Part shown: piece by piece, positions 16,780-24,800 of the stretch
How the letters are laid out: each line of letters starts with the position of its first letter
How positions within the stretch are numbered: position 1 is the first letter of the stretch
NCBI GenBank assembly: GCA_021791445.1
Contig: JAJYWO010000018.1
Span: 1-33,963, forward strand
DNA length: 33,963 bases
From: a bacterium
GTDB lineage: Bacteria; Patescibacteriota; Minisyncoccia; UBA6257; UBA9933
Direction: 5' to 3'
Notes under the pieces: model-generated
Told to the model about the DNA's origin: nothing
Seen by the model: the letters and a program-made list of their open reading frames with translations, nothing else
The model's database searches: none
Position numbers and translations under genes: made by a program

Positions 16780-16782
16780 TAA
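16702..16782 (+). pseudogene. Duplicated 3' fragment of rplK
   Basis: The frame at 16702-16782 reads SNDINDIEAAEKIISG then [10 protein letters not shown] and stop, aligning with the L11 C-terminus [14 protein letters not shown] then [11 protein letters not shown]. The last 28 bases before the stop are identical to rplK and the earlier part is diverged. There is no start codon and no N-terminal part, so it is a remnant, not a gene. Confidence 0.88.
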
Positions 16783-16810
16783 AAAGTTATAAGGTTAAAA
16801 GTTATAAAGT
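16783..16810. repeat. AAGTTATAAGG-type low-complexity repeat
   Basis: Three imperfect copies of AAAGTTATAAGG lie between the rplK fragment and the terminator, of the same family as the spacers before secE and the 12484 gene. Confidence 0.5.
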
Positions 16811-16811
16811 G

Positions 16812-16839
16812 AAAAGAGTGGCGGAAGCCGCTCTTTTTT
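16812..16839 (+). terminator. Rho-independent terminator of the secE-nusG-rplK region
   Basis: GAGTGGC, loop GGAA, GCCGCTC (one G-U pair), flanked by AAAA and followed by six T. It separates the rplK region from gatB. Confidence 0.85.
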
Positions 16840-16853
16840 GTTAAAATTATTTT

Positions 16854-18299
16854 ATGTATAAACCAATAATCGGTCTTGAAATTCACGTTGAATTGAAAAC
16901 CGAAACAAAAATGTTCTGCGGGTGCTTGAATCCTTCGGCAAGCTCAGGACAAGCGGCAAGCTCGGGACAAGAAGAAAAACAGCCGAATGCCAATATTTGC
17001 CCCATTTGCCTCGCGCATCCGGGAACTTTGCCGAAGGCGAATAAAAAAGCCGTTGAAGCGGTTTTGAAATTGGGAATGGCGCTAAACGGTAAAATTCCGG
17101 AAACAAGCAAGTTTGACCGCAAAAATTATTTTTATCCGGATTTGCCGAAAGGATACCAGATTTCGCAATATGACAAGCCGCTTGTTTTGGGCGGAGAATT
17201 AAAGGATATAAAAATCACAAGAGTCCATTTAGAAGAAGATACCGCGCGTTTATTGCATCAAAATGGAGACAGTTTGGTCGACTTTAACCGCGCCGGCGTG
17301 CCTTTAATGGAATTGGTAACCGAGCCGGACATTAAAACCGGCGAAGAGGCGGTTGCGTTTGCCAAAGAATTGCAATTGATTTTGCGCTACTTGAGCATTT
17401 CCGAAGCGAATATGGAAAAAGGGCAAATGCGCGTTGAAGCCAATGTTTCAATTAGTAAAGATGATAAATTCGGCACCAAAGTGGAAGTGAAAAATCTTAA
17501 TTCTTTTCGGGCGGTTAAAGACGCGATTGATTATGAAATCAAGCGGCAGGAGGAAGTTTTGGAAAAAGGAGAAAAAGTGAGGCATGAAACGCGCGGCTGG
17601 GACGAGAATAAAAAAATAACCGTGAGTCAGCGCGGAAAAGAAAAGGCGCATGATTATCGTTATTTTCCGGAGCCCGACTTGCCGCCAATGGATATTTCCA
17701 AGTTTGATTTGGACGGATTGAGAGCTCAAATAACGGAATTGCCGCAACAAAAAAGGGAAAGATTTATTAAAGAATACGATTTAACGCCAGAGCAAGTTGA
17801 AATTTTCATTGAAAACCGCGATTTAAGCGATTATTTTGAAACGTCAGTTTCGGAATTGAAATCTGAATTACCGAGCGCTAATTGCCAATTACTTTATAAC
17901 TATTTAACTAGCGACATCAGGGGTTTGATAAATGAGTTGGAAATTGGCATTAAAAAGTTAAATATAAGTCCGGAAAATTTCGCTGATTTGATTGTTTTGG
18001 CTGTTAAGGGCGAGATTTCCAGCCGTATTGCCAAAGACTTAATCAGAGAAATGCATGCAAGCGGCAATGACCCGCGGCAAATTATAAAAGAAAAGGGATT
18101 GGGACAGATTTCCGACGAAAAAGAAATTGAAAAAATCATTCAGCAGGTTATCGAGGAAAATCCTTTGGCTGTTGAAGATTACAAAAAAGGCAAGCAAAAC
18201 ATCATTCAGTTTTTAATCGGTAAAACGATGAAAAATTTTAAGGGACGAGCCAACCCTGAATTGTTGAAAAAACTTTTTGAGGAGAATCTGTCCAAATAA
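16854..18299 (+). CDS. gatB: Asp-tRNA(Asn)/Glu-tRNA(Gln) amidotransferase subunit B
   Basis: Kinase/tRNA-binding subunit of GatCAB, which amidates mischarged Glu-tRNA(Gln) and/or Asp-tRNA(Asn). 481 aa: MYKPIIGLEIHVELKT start, CPICLAHPGTLP zinc region, GVPLMELVTEPDI, KVEVKNLNSFRAV and RYFPEPDLPP blocks, and the YqeY-like C-terminal helical domain. Between the two halves of the N-terminal Cys cluster sits a repeat-encoded insertion, SASSGQAASSGQ. gatA and gatC are not in the window. The 3' end overlaps convergent miaA by 62 nt. Confidence 0.97.
   Translation: MYKPIIGLEIHVELKTETKMFCGCLNPSASSGQAASSGQEEKQPNANICPICLAHPGTLPKANKKAVEAVLKLGMALNGKIPETSKFDRKNYFYPDLPKGYQISQYDKPLVLGGELKDIKITRVHLEEDTARLLHQNGDSLVDFNRAGVPLMELVTEPDIKTGEEAVAFAKELQLILRYLSISEANMEKGQMRVEANVSISKDDKFGTKVEVKNLNSFRAVKDAIDYEIKRQEEVLEKGEKVRHETRGWDENKKITVSQRGKEKAHDYRYFPEPDLPPMDISKFDLDGLRAQITELPQQKRERFIKEYDLTPEQVEIFIENRDLSDYFETSVSELKSELPSANCQLLYNYLTSDIRGLINELEIGIKKLNISPENFADLIVLAVKGEISSRIAKDLIREMHASGNDPRQIIKEKGLGQISDEKEIEKIIQQVIEENPLAVEDYKKGKQNIIQFLIGKTMKNFKGRANPELLKKLFEENLSK
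16936..16971. repeat. 18-bp tandem repeat in gatB encoding ASSGQ repeats
   Basis: CGGCAAGCTCAGGACAAG is followed directly by a copy with one change (A to G). It is in frame and encodes two ASSGQ units in the zinc-loop region of GatB, absent from canonical GatB as I know it. Confidence 0.85.
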
Positions 18300-19194
18300 T
18301 ATTTTGGTCGCGTTTAAACCATGTCATCTGGCGCTTGGCGTAGCGCCAGATTTCTTTTTCCAAAATTTCAATCATTTCTTTCTTTGTGATTAAGCCGCGC
18401 AAATAGCGGGAAACATAGCGGTATTCTAATCCTAAATTATCAAGCCGCTGCCACGATAAGCCTCCGCCAACCGGCGGATTTTGATGAAGGTTTTCCACTT
18501 CTTTAATCATATTGTTTTTTCCGCGCAATCGCGCCAAAAGCCGTTTTTTAATCAGTTTTTTCAGTTCTTCCGGAGATTTCTTAATGCCAATCTTTAAAAT
18601 TTTATAAGGGATATTTTTGTTACCATCAATAGTAGCAAGAATATTTGGCACAGGTTTGCCGGTTGTGATAATTATTTCCAAGGCGCGGATAAGTCGGCGG
18701 CGATTATGATAATCAATATTTTTCGCGCGTTGCGGGTCTAATTTTTGCAATTTTTTAAATAATTCTTCAGTGGAAAGTTTTTCCAGTTTTTTTCTCAGTT
18801 TCGGCTGGGGCGGGACTTCGGGAAATTTTGTGTTGTAAATTATTGAATCAATATACAATCCGGTGCCGCCGCAGATTATCGGAATTTTTCCGCGTTTTAA
18901 AATATCCGCAAGCGCTTTTTTGGCGAGTTTTTGGTATTGAGAAACCGTAAAAATCCGCTTCGGTGAAGCGACATTAATAAGATAATGAGAAATACCTTGC
19001 ATTTCTTTTTTTGTGATTTTGCCGGAGCCGATATCAAGTCCGCGATAAACTTGCCGCGAGTCCGCGGAAATTATTTCGCCTCCGCCGAAAGCGAAGATTT
19101 TTTTGGCGATTTTAACGGCCAAGTCCGATTTTCCGCTGGCAGTGGGGCCGAGAACGACGATGACCTTACGGGGGGTTGACAAATTTTTTGTCAT
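18238..19194 (-). CDS. miaA: tRNA dimethylallyltransferase MiaA
   Basis: Adds the isopentenyl group to A37 of tRNAs reading UNN codons. 318 aa: P-loop GPTASGKS at about residues 16-23, ISADSRQVYRGLDIGSGK, GGTGLYIDSII, FKRDQNIIW near the end. A 16-bp palindrome encodes PPVGGG within the region where relatives have a short loop before SWQRLDNLGLEYRYVSRYLRG. A probable promoter is TTGTAG-17-TATTAT (19227-19199), only 4 nt before the ATG, overlapping the plus-strand promoter of the micro-gene. The 3' end overlaps gatB by 62 nt tail to tail. Confidence 0.96.
   Translation of the reverse strand: MTKNLSTPRKVIVVLGPTASGKSDLAVKIAKKIFAFGGGEIISADSRQVYRGLDIGSGKITKKEMQGISHYLINVASPKRIFTVSQYQKLAKKALADILKRGKIPIICGGTGLYIDSIIYNTKFPEVPPQPKLRKKLEKLSTEELFKKLQKLDPQRAKNIDYHNRRRLIRALEIIITTGKPVPNILATIDGNKNIPYKILKIGIKKSPEELKKLIKKRLLARLRGKNNMIKEVENLHQNPPVGGGLSWQRLDNLGLEYRYVSRYLRGLITKKEMIEILEKEIWRYAKRQMTWFKRDQNIIWTDSPQKVFSTIQGWLVP
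18463..18478. repeat. Palindromic element TCCGCC-N4-GGCGGA inside miaA
   Basis: Perfect 6-bp arms with loop AACC, in frame in miaA. Same arms as in leuS, thrS and the exonuclease gene. Confidence 0.75.
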
Positions 19195-19203
19195 GAGTAT
19201 AAT
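19176..19203 (+). promoter_or_regulatory. Strong promoter with operator-like inverted repeat
   Basis: Consensus TTGACA (19176-19181), 16-nt spacer, consensus TATAAT (19198-19203), reading rightwards out of the miaA start. A 7-bp inverted repeat TGACAAA-TTT-TTTGTCA (19177-19193) lies between the boxes and would suit a repressor. The -10 block also overlaps the likely miaA -10 on the other strand. Confidence 0.8.
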
Positions 19204-19238
19204 AATGAAAGTTTTTTAAATCTACAAAAGGAGGTAAA

Positions 19239-19259
19239 ATGTTATTTACACCTCTTTAA
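19239..19259 (+). CDS. Micro-ORF MLFTPL with perfect Shine-Dalgarno
   Basis: ATG at 19239 follows AAAGGAGGT (19227-19235) at 3-nt distance and encodes MLFTPL then TAA. The Shine-Dalgarno sequence is among the strongest in the window, which argues for real translation, but six residues suggest a leader peptide whose translation matters rather than its product. Its codons contain the complement of its own Shine-Dalgarno sequence. Confidence 0.45.
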   Translation: MLFTPL

Positions 19260-19272
19260 CGAATTTATAAGT

Positions 19273-19323
19273 ATGGGTTGGCAACCTTGGAACAGAACAG
19301 CCAATAGGGTTTTCGCATTATAG
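19273..19323 (+). CDS. Second micro-ORF MGWQPWNRTANRVFAL
   Basis: 16 codons starting 13 nt after the first micro-ORF, ending inside the terminator loop. It has no Shine-Dalgarno sequence, so translation would depend on coupling to the first. The peptide has two Trp and two Arg. It may be non-coding. Confidence 0.3.
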   Translation: MGWQPWNRTANRVFAL

Positions 19324-19338
19324 CGGAAGCCCTTTTTT
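19306..19338 (+). terminator. Strong terminator of the micro-gene
   Basis: An 11-bp stem (19306-19316 with 19323-19333, two G-U pairs), loop ATTATA, followed by a T-run. It overlaps the 3' end of thrS on the other strand; only the plus strand has the T-tract, so it serves the plus-strand transcript. Confidence 0.85.
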
Positions 19339-21096
19339 ATTTTTTTCCAAAATTTCTTTTTTGATTTTTTCCAAAAATTTTTCCAAAGACATTGTTTCGT
19401 TGTCGCCCTTGCGCGAACGCACGGAAACGGAATTTGAGCTTATTTCTTTGTCGCCGACAATCAAAATATACGGAATTTTTTGCATTTCCGCTTCGCGGAT
19501 GCGCTTGCCGAGAGTCTCGTCGCTCGGAGCGAGTTCGGCGTCAATGCCGCTGTTTCCCAATTCATTTAAAATTTTTTCCGCGTAAGCTTGCTGTTTTTGG
19601 CTGATTGCCAGAATTTTTGCCTGAACCGGCGCGAGCCATAAGGGCAGATTGCCGCAGGTTTTTTCAATGAGAAAAGCGAAAAATCTATCAAAAGAGCCGA
19701 AAATCGCGCGGTGAATCACAATAGCCGGTTTTTCTTTCCCATCTTGGGCAATGTAAGAAAGATTGAATTTGGCGGCGGAATAATAATCAACCTGAATCGT
19801 GGCGATAGTGTCTTCTTTGCCGTACAAGTCTTTCATTTGAATGTCTATTTTCGGGCCGTAAAAAGACGCTTCACCAATTGCTTCAACGAATTTGTGCCCG
19901 ATATTTTGCAAAGATTTTTTCAGAATCGCGGCGCCTTGTTCCCAGATTTTTTTATTAACATCGCTAAATTTATTTTTTCCGCCCGAGGCGGATCCGCCTT
20001 TGGCGGAGAAATCCGGCAAAGACAGGCGATACCAATAATCTTTAATTCCGAAATCGTCAAAAACTTTTTTATGGAGATTTAAAATGGAAATAATCTCTTT
20101 TTCCAGATTTTCTTCGGCAGCGTAAATGTGAGCGTCATTTTGGGTAAAACCGCGGACGCGAATTAAGCCGGATAAAACTCCCGAGCGTTCATAGCGATAG
20201 ACAGTGCCGAATTCCGCGATTCGCAAAGGCAGTTCGCGGTAGCTTTTCTTGCCGTGATTGTAAATGGAGTGGTGATGCGGGCAATTCATCGGCCTCAAAT
20301 AATATTTTTCATTGTCTATTTCAATTGGCGCGTACATATCTTCTTTGTAATGCGCCAAGTGGCCGGATTTTTTGTAGAGTTCGTCTTTGGCGATTTGCGG
20401 AGTAAGCACGTGCAGATAGCCGTTTTGTTTTTCAATTTCAAAAATGTAATCTTCCAGTTTTTTGCGGATAGCATATCCTTTCGGCAGCCACAAGGGAAGC
20501 CCTTTGCCGATTTGTTCGTCAACCATAAAGAACCCGAGTTTTTCGCCGATATTGCGGTGGTCGCACTTTTCCGCCAATTCCATTTGTTTCAGATAATCTT
20601 CCAATTCTTTTTTTGTTTCAAACGCCACGCCGTAAACGCGAGTGAGCATGGGATTTTTTTCGCTGCCTTTCCAATAAGCGCCGGCGAGTTTTGTTAATTT
20701 GAAAGCATCGGGGTTGATTTCTTTTGTAGATTTTACGTGCGGCCCTTTGCATAGATCCGTAAAATCACCGGATTTGTAAATTGAAATTTTTTGTTTGTCT
20801 TTATTTAATTCTTTAATCAATTCCAGTTTGTACGGCTGTTTTACGAAAAATTTTTTCGCCGTAATAGGAGGAAGAGTTTCTTTTTTGAATTGCAGATTTT
20901 GTTTAATCAGCTCGCAGATTCTTTTTTCAATTATCGGCAAATCCGCGTCCGTTAATTTGATATTTCCGAAATCGTAATAAAAGCCGTTTTCAATCACCGG
21001 TCCGATGCCAAGTTCGGCTTTTGGAAATTTTTCCAAAACCGCCATTGCCAAAAGATGGGCAAGCGAATGTCGTATTTTTTCAAGATTGTTTTCCAT
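19318..21096 (-). CDS. thrS: Threonyl-tRNA synthetase without N-terminal TGS domain
   Basis: Charges tRNA-Thr. 592 aa. The protein starts directly with the editing domain (HSLAHLLAMAVLEKF, the HxxxH motif at about residues 10-14), so the ~60-residue TGS domain of E. coli-type ThrRS is missing. The class II core shows MNCPHHHSIYN (zinc Cys), RIAEFGTVYRYERSGVL and RGFTQNDAHIY (motif 2), and motif 3 near IVIHRAIFGSFDRFFAFLIE; the anticodon domain follows. A tandem pair of TCCGCC palindromes encodes GGSASGGK in the catalytic domain. The -10 box TATATT lies 7 nt before the ATG; no Shine-Dalgarno sequence. Confidence 0.97.
   Translation of the reverse strand: MENNLEKIRHSLAHLLAMAVLEKFPKAELGIGPVIENGFYYDFGNIKLTDADLPIIEKRICELIKQNLQFKKETLPPITAKKFFVKQPYKLELIKELNKDKQKISIYKSGDFTDLCKGPHVKSTKEINPDAFKLTKLAGAYWKGSEKNPMLTRVYGVAFETKKELEDYLKQMELAEKCDHRNIGEKLGFFMVDEQIGKGLPLWLPKGYAIRKKLEDYIFEIEKQNGYLHVLTPQIAKDELYKKSGHLAHYKEDMYAPIEIDNEKYYLRPMNCPHHHSIYNHGKKSYRELPLRIAEFGTVYRYERSGVLSGLIRVRGFTQNDAHIYAAEENLEKEIISILNLHKKVFDDFGIKDYWYRLSLPDFSAKGGSASGGKNKFSDVNKKIWEQGAAILKKSLQNIGHKFVEAIGEASFYGPKIDIQMKDLYGKEDTIATIQVDYYSAAKFNLSYIAQDGKEKPAIVIHRAIFGSFDRFFAFLIEKTCGNLPLWLAPVQAKILAISQKQQAYAEKILNELGNSGIDAELAPSDETLGKRIREAEMQKIPYILIVGDKEISSNSVSVRSRKGDNETMSLEKFLEKIKKEILEKNKKGLPL
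19978..20007. repeat. Two tandem TCCGCC-N3-GGCGGA palindromes inside thrS
   Basis: Two adjacent 15-bp palindromes (19978-19992 with loop CGA, 19993-20007 with loop TTT), in frame, 30 bp in total. Same arms as the elements in leuS, miaA and the exonuclease gene. Confidence 0.85.
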
Positions 21097-21103
21097 AATA
21101 ATA

Positions 21104-21109
21104 AATATA
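21104..21109 (-). promoter_or_regulatory. -10 box of thrS (leaderless spacing)
   Basis: TATATT on the minus strand, 7 nt before the thrS ATG. No convincing -35 box at the expected distance. Confidence 0.4.
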
Positions 21110-21199
21110 TTATCACATCTTGACTTAAAAGAAAATATGGTCTAATCTTATTTTTAGGAAATTTAAATAATTTAATTTTAATATAGAGGAGGGTTTTTT

Positions 21200-21412
21200 A
21201 TGGATCCGCTTGAATTGATTAAGGAAATAAAGCTTATAAGTAGAGCGCTTCATCTTCGCAAGAGAGAATTGAAAAAGATACAAAAAAATTGCGAACATCG
21301 TTTTCCAGAATCTGAATTTGAAAAAGGAAAGAAAAGCAGAAAAGTTTTTCCCATTATGTGTTCAAAATGCGGATATCTTAAGACGGTATCCGAGTATGCC
21401 GCCATGATTTAA
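21200..21412 (+). CDS. Small putative zinc-binding protein, 70 aa
   Basis: No family recognised. The N-terminal half is a charged helix (ELIKEIKLISRALHLRKRELKKIQ), and the C-terminal half carries a C-x-H ... CSKCGYL pattern (Cys31, His33, Cys54, Cys57 by position) that looks like a small zinc ribbon. GAGGAGGG lies 7 nt before the ATG, a strong Shine-Dalgarno sequence. It is followed 19 nt later by another small gene with its own Shine-Dalgarno sequence, and the pair ends at a strong terminator, so they form a two-gene unit. A nucleic-acid-binding role is possible but unproven. Confidence 0.72.
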   Translation: MDPLELIKEIKLISRALHLRKRELKKIQKNCEHRFPESEFEKGKKSRKVFPIMCSKCGYLKTVSEYAAMI

Positions 21413-21431
21413 AAATAAGGAGGTGTAAAAA

Positions 21432-21725
21432 ATGAAAGAATATCCAGAAATAGATTATGTGGGGTTTGACGTAAAATACGAACCGATAAGTACGCCATTA
21501 AAAAGTATCATAGCGGAAATTGCGCATAATCTGCACTTTGGTCGAAATTTCAGTTATTATATGGGCATATCCGACGGTCAAAATTATGCAGCAGAATTAA
21601 TGATCAATCTTTTTGATAGTTTAGCTAAAGAAGCGGGGGCGGACCTCGATTGGGAAAACTTATTAGATGGTTATCTCAAGGAACATGATAATAAGATTTT
21701 GTTGAAAGCGGAAAATGTCAAATAA
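21432..21725 (+). CDS. Hypothetical protein, 97 aa
   Basis: No family recognised. Soluble, mixed alpha/beta, without signal or membrane segments; slightly acidic, with aromatic clusters (FGRNFSYYMG). AAGGAGGTG precedes the ATG by 7-8 nt. It pairs with the putative zinc protein upstream and is closed by the terminator at 21764-21802. Confidence 0.7.
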   Translation: MKEYPEIDYVGFDVKYEPISTPLKSIIAEIAHNLHFGRNFSYYMGISDGQNYAAELMINLFDSLAKEAGADLDWENLLDGYLKEHDNKILLKAENVK

Positions 21726-21763
21726 AAAGAGAATTAGAGGGAGTGCGGTTTTAATCAAAAAAT

Positions 21764-21802
21764 ATGGGGCTATGCACCGAAACACCGGACAGCCCCATTT
21801 TT
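21764..21802. terminator. Bidirectional terminator between two small genes and dnaE
   Basis: ATGGGGCT (21764-21771) pairs with AGCCCCAT (21791-21798). T-runs follow on both strands (TTTTT on plus, ATTTTTTG on minus), so it can end both the small-gene pair and dnaE. The long loop holds a second short hairpin. Confidence 0.8.
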
Positions 21803-21884
21803 ATATCTTGACCTATTTTAGTAATTATTTTTTATGTTTTATTTTTTTTAATTTTTAGATAATTTAATTTGAATTAAAAAATTT

Positions 21885-24800
21885 TTACAACTCAATCGCG
21901 CTTTGGGCAACCAGTTTAGCCTCGTTGTCTTTTGAAGAGAGCCGGCCTTCAACGATTAAAACATTGTTTTCTTGCCAGAGCGCGGGATTTTTTATTAGCG
22001 TATCGTTAAAAACCACAATTTCCATATTGTCTTCCAAATCCGTCATTCTCGCGAAAATCATAGGCTGGCCGGTTTTGGTGGTGATTTTTTTGATTCCCCC
22101 TAGAACGCCGGCGATTCTGTAAAAGCCGTTTCCGTTTCCGTTGCCATTGGCTTTAATAGCTTTTAATTCTTTGATTGGCTTCACTTTATTTATCAGAAGT
22201 TTTTGCGCGTGTCGCTTCAGAGGATGTTCGGAAATGTAAAGTCCGACCAGTTCTTTTTCCCATTGCAGTTTTTCTTTGGTTGAGGCGGCGGTGGCGGGCT
22301 TTAATCTTAAAATTCCGACAGGTGAATATCCCGAGCCGAAAAGGCTGTTTTGGGAAGACATTTGCGATTTTTTGGCGTTTTGGCTGAATGACAATATTTC
22401 GTCTATGTTCGCCAATAATTGCCCGCGTTCGATATTGAGAGAGTCAAACACGCCGGCTTTAGCCAAACTTTCCAATGATTTTTTATTCAAATCTTTGTGG
22501 AGAACGCGGTTTATGAAATCCGAAAAATCTTGAAACGGCCCGTTTTTAAACCTTTCCTGAATAATCGCTTCAACGACATTGGCGCCCACATTTTTAACGC
22601 TTAAAATTCCGAAACGGATTGCGGATTTTCCTTCCGGAATGAAATCCGCAAAACTTTTATTGATGTCCGGAGGAAGTATGGCAATATCCATTTTTTTAGC
22701 CTCATTAATGAGAAAAGCTATTCTTTCCACATCGCCGCTGTCAGCATTGAATAAAGCGGTGGTGAATTCAATCGGATAATGGGCTTTCAGATAAGCGGTG
22801 CGGTAGCCGATCAGAGCGTAGCAAGCGGCGTGCGAACGGTTGAAGCCGTATTTGGCGAACGGCGGAAACAATTCCCAAATCGCTTCCGCGATTTTTTGCT
22901 CAATGCCGTTTTTCTTCATTCCTTCAATCAGTTTTTCTTTTTGGATGTCCAGCAGAAATTTTATTTTTTTGCCGATGGCTTTGCGGAGAGTGTCGGCTTC
23001 CGCCAGCGAAAAACCGGCGAGATCGCGCGCGATTCTCATCATTTGCTCCTGGTAAATTCCGATGCCGTAAGTGTTTTTCAAAATCGGTTCCAGTTTCGGA
23101 TGCAAATATTTCACTTCTTCAAGTTTGTGTTTTCTTTTGATGTAACTGGGGATAAGTTCCATCGGTCCCGGCCGATAAAGCGCGTTCATGGCGATAATAT
23201 CTTCAAACTCGGTTGGCTTCAATTCTTTGAGCCAGCGGCGCATACCGTCGGATTCAAGCTGGAACACGGAAGCGGTTTCTCCTTTTTGCAGAAGTCCGAA
23301 AGTTTTTTTATCGTCAAGAGGAATTTCCGAAATTTTCATTTCTTCTCCTTCTATCTCCCTAATCAAACGGATTGTTTCTTCAATGATTGTGAGATTTTTC
23401 AGCCCGAGAAAATCCATTTTCAGCAAGCCCAAGGATTCAATGCCGGTCATTTCAAATTGGGTGATGATGATATCGGTGGTTTGCGGAGCGTATTGCAAAG
23501 GAACGTAATTCACCAGCGGTTCTTTGCTTATAACAACGCCGCAGGCGTGCACGGACGCGTGCCGCGCCACGCCTTCCAGGTGTTTGGCGGCCTCTATTAT
23601 TTTTTTGGCGTCCGGATTCATTTCGCAAAAACTTCGCAATTCCTGAGACGTTTCCAGCGCTTCTTCAATGTTTAATCCGAAAGGAATAAGTTTGGCAATT
23701 TGGTCGCCCAAAATATAAGGGAAGCCGAGCGCTCGCGTTGAGTCGCGCACGGCTCCGCGCGCCGCCATTGTTCCAAAAGTGATGATTTGCGCCACTTTAT
23801 CATCGCCGTATTTTTGTTTAACGTAAGCTAAAATTTCATCGCGTCTTTTGTCGGCGAAGTCGATGTCAATATCAGGCATGGAAATTCTTTCCGGATTCAA
23901 GAATCTTTCAAAAAGCAAATCGTATTTCAACGGGTCGATGTCAGTGATGCCGAGAATGTAAGAAACGATGCTGCCGGCGGCCGAGCCTCTGCCCGGACCG
24001 ACGGCGATGCCGTGATTTTTCGCCCAGTTGACGAAATCCTGCACGATTAAAAAGTAATCGGCGAATTTCATTTTCTCGATTATTTCAAGTTCGTATTTTA
24101 AGCGTTCTTTTATTTTTTGGTCCTGCTTAGGATATCTTTGTTCTATTTTTTCATTAATCAGCCTTTCAAGATATTTATCGGCGGTTATATTTTCTTCAAT
24201 TGGAAAAGATGGCAGGAGAATTTTGCCGAGTTCCAATTGAACATTGCATCTTTCCGCGATTTTGGCGGTGTTCTCGACGGCATCGGGAAAATCCTTAAAA
24301 AATTCAATCGCTTGTTCCGCGGAGAACATTGAGAAATCATCTATTTTTATGGAAAGCCGTTTTTCATCGTTTATTTTATTTCCGGTTTGCACCGCCAGAA
24401 GAATATCCTGATATTCGGCGTCTTCGGGTTTGAGATAATGGATATCTTGGGTGGCGACGAGCGGAATGCCGGTTTTTTGGTGGATTTTGATTATGCCTTC
24501 TCGCGATTTAACCACTTCTTGGATGCGCGGATGGTGGCCGATTTCCAGAAAAAAATTTCCTTTGCCGAAAATTTCTTCGTATTCCAAAGCGGTTTTTTCA
24601 GCCGCGTCAAAGTTATTATTGATGATGTTTTGCGGCACTTCGCCTTTTGGGCAGCCGCTTAGGGCGATAAGTCCTTTTGAATATTGCCGAAGCAATTCTT
24701 TATCAACGCGCGGTTTGTAATAAAATCCTTCCAAGCTGGCCTTGGTGGCGAGTTGAAGCAAATTTTTCCAGCCTTCATTATTTTCCGCCAATAAAGTGAG

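Larger units (their letters stand above)
19210..19338 (+). ncRNA. Undescribed ~130-nt transcript with leader peptide
   Basis: A self-contained transcription unit between miaA and thrS: consensus promoter, predicted start near 19210, a perfect AAAGGAGGT sequence, two mini-frames, and a strong terminator ending near 19338. AAAG(G)AGGT can pair with ACCTCTTT (19250-19257) inside the first mini-frame, so the ribosome site may be masked by a small hairpin. It could be a small-protein gene, a leader-peptide-regulated RNA, or a small regulatory RNA. No known RNA family is recognised. Confidence 0.65.

Noticed and set aside
21805-21850. Plus-strand promoter-like TTGACC region after the small-gene terminator
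   Set aside because: No gene follows on the plus strand, the -10 match is poor and the region is A/T low-complexity.
22779-23675. 298-aa open frame on the plus strand opposite dnaE
   Set aside because: It lies wholly antisense to a conserved dnaE coding region, has Phe/Arg-rich composition typical of a shadow frame, and has no promoter or ribosome site.
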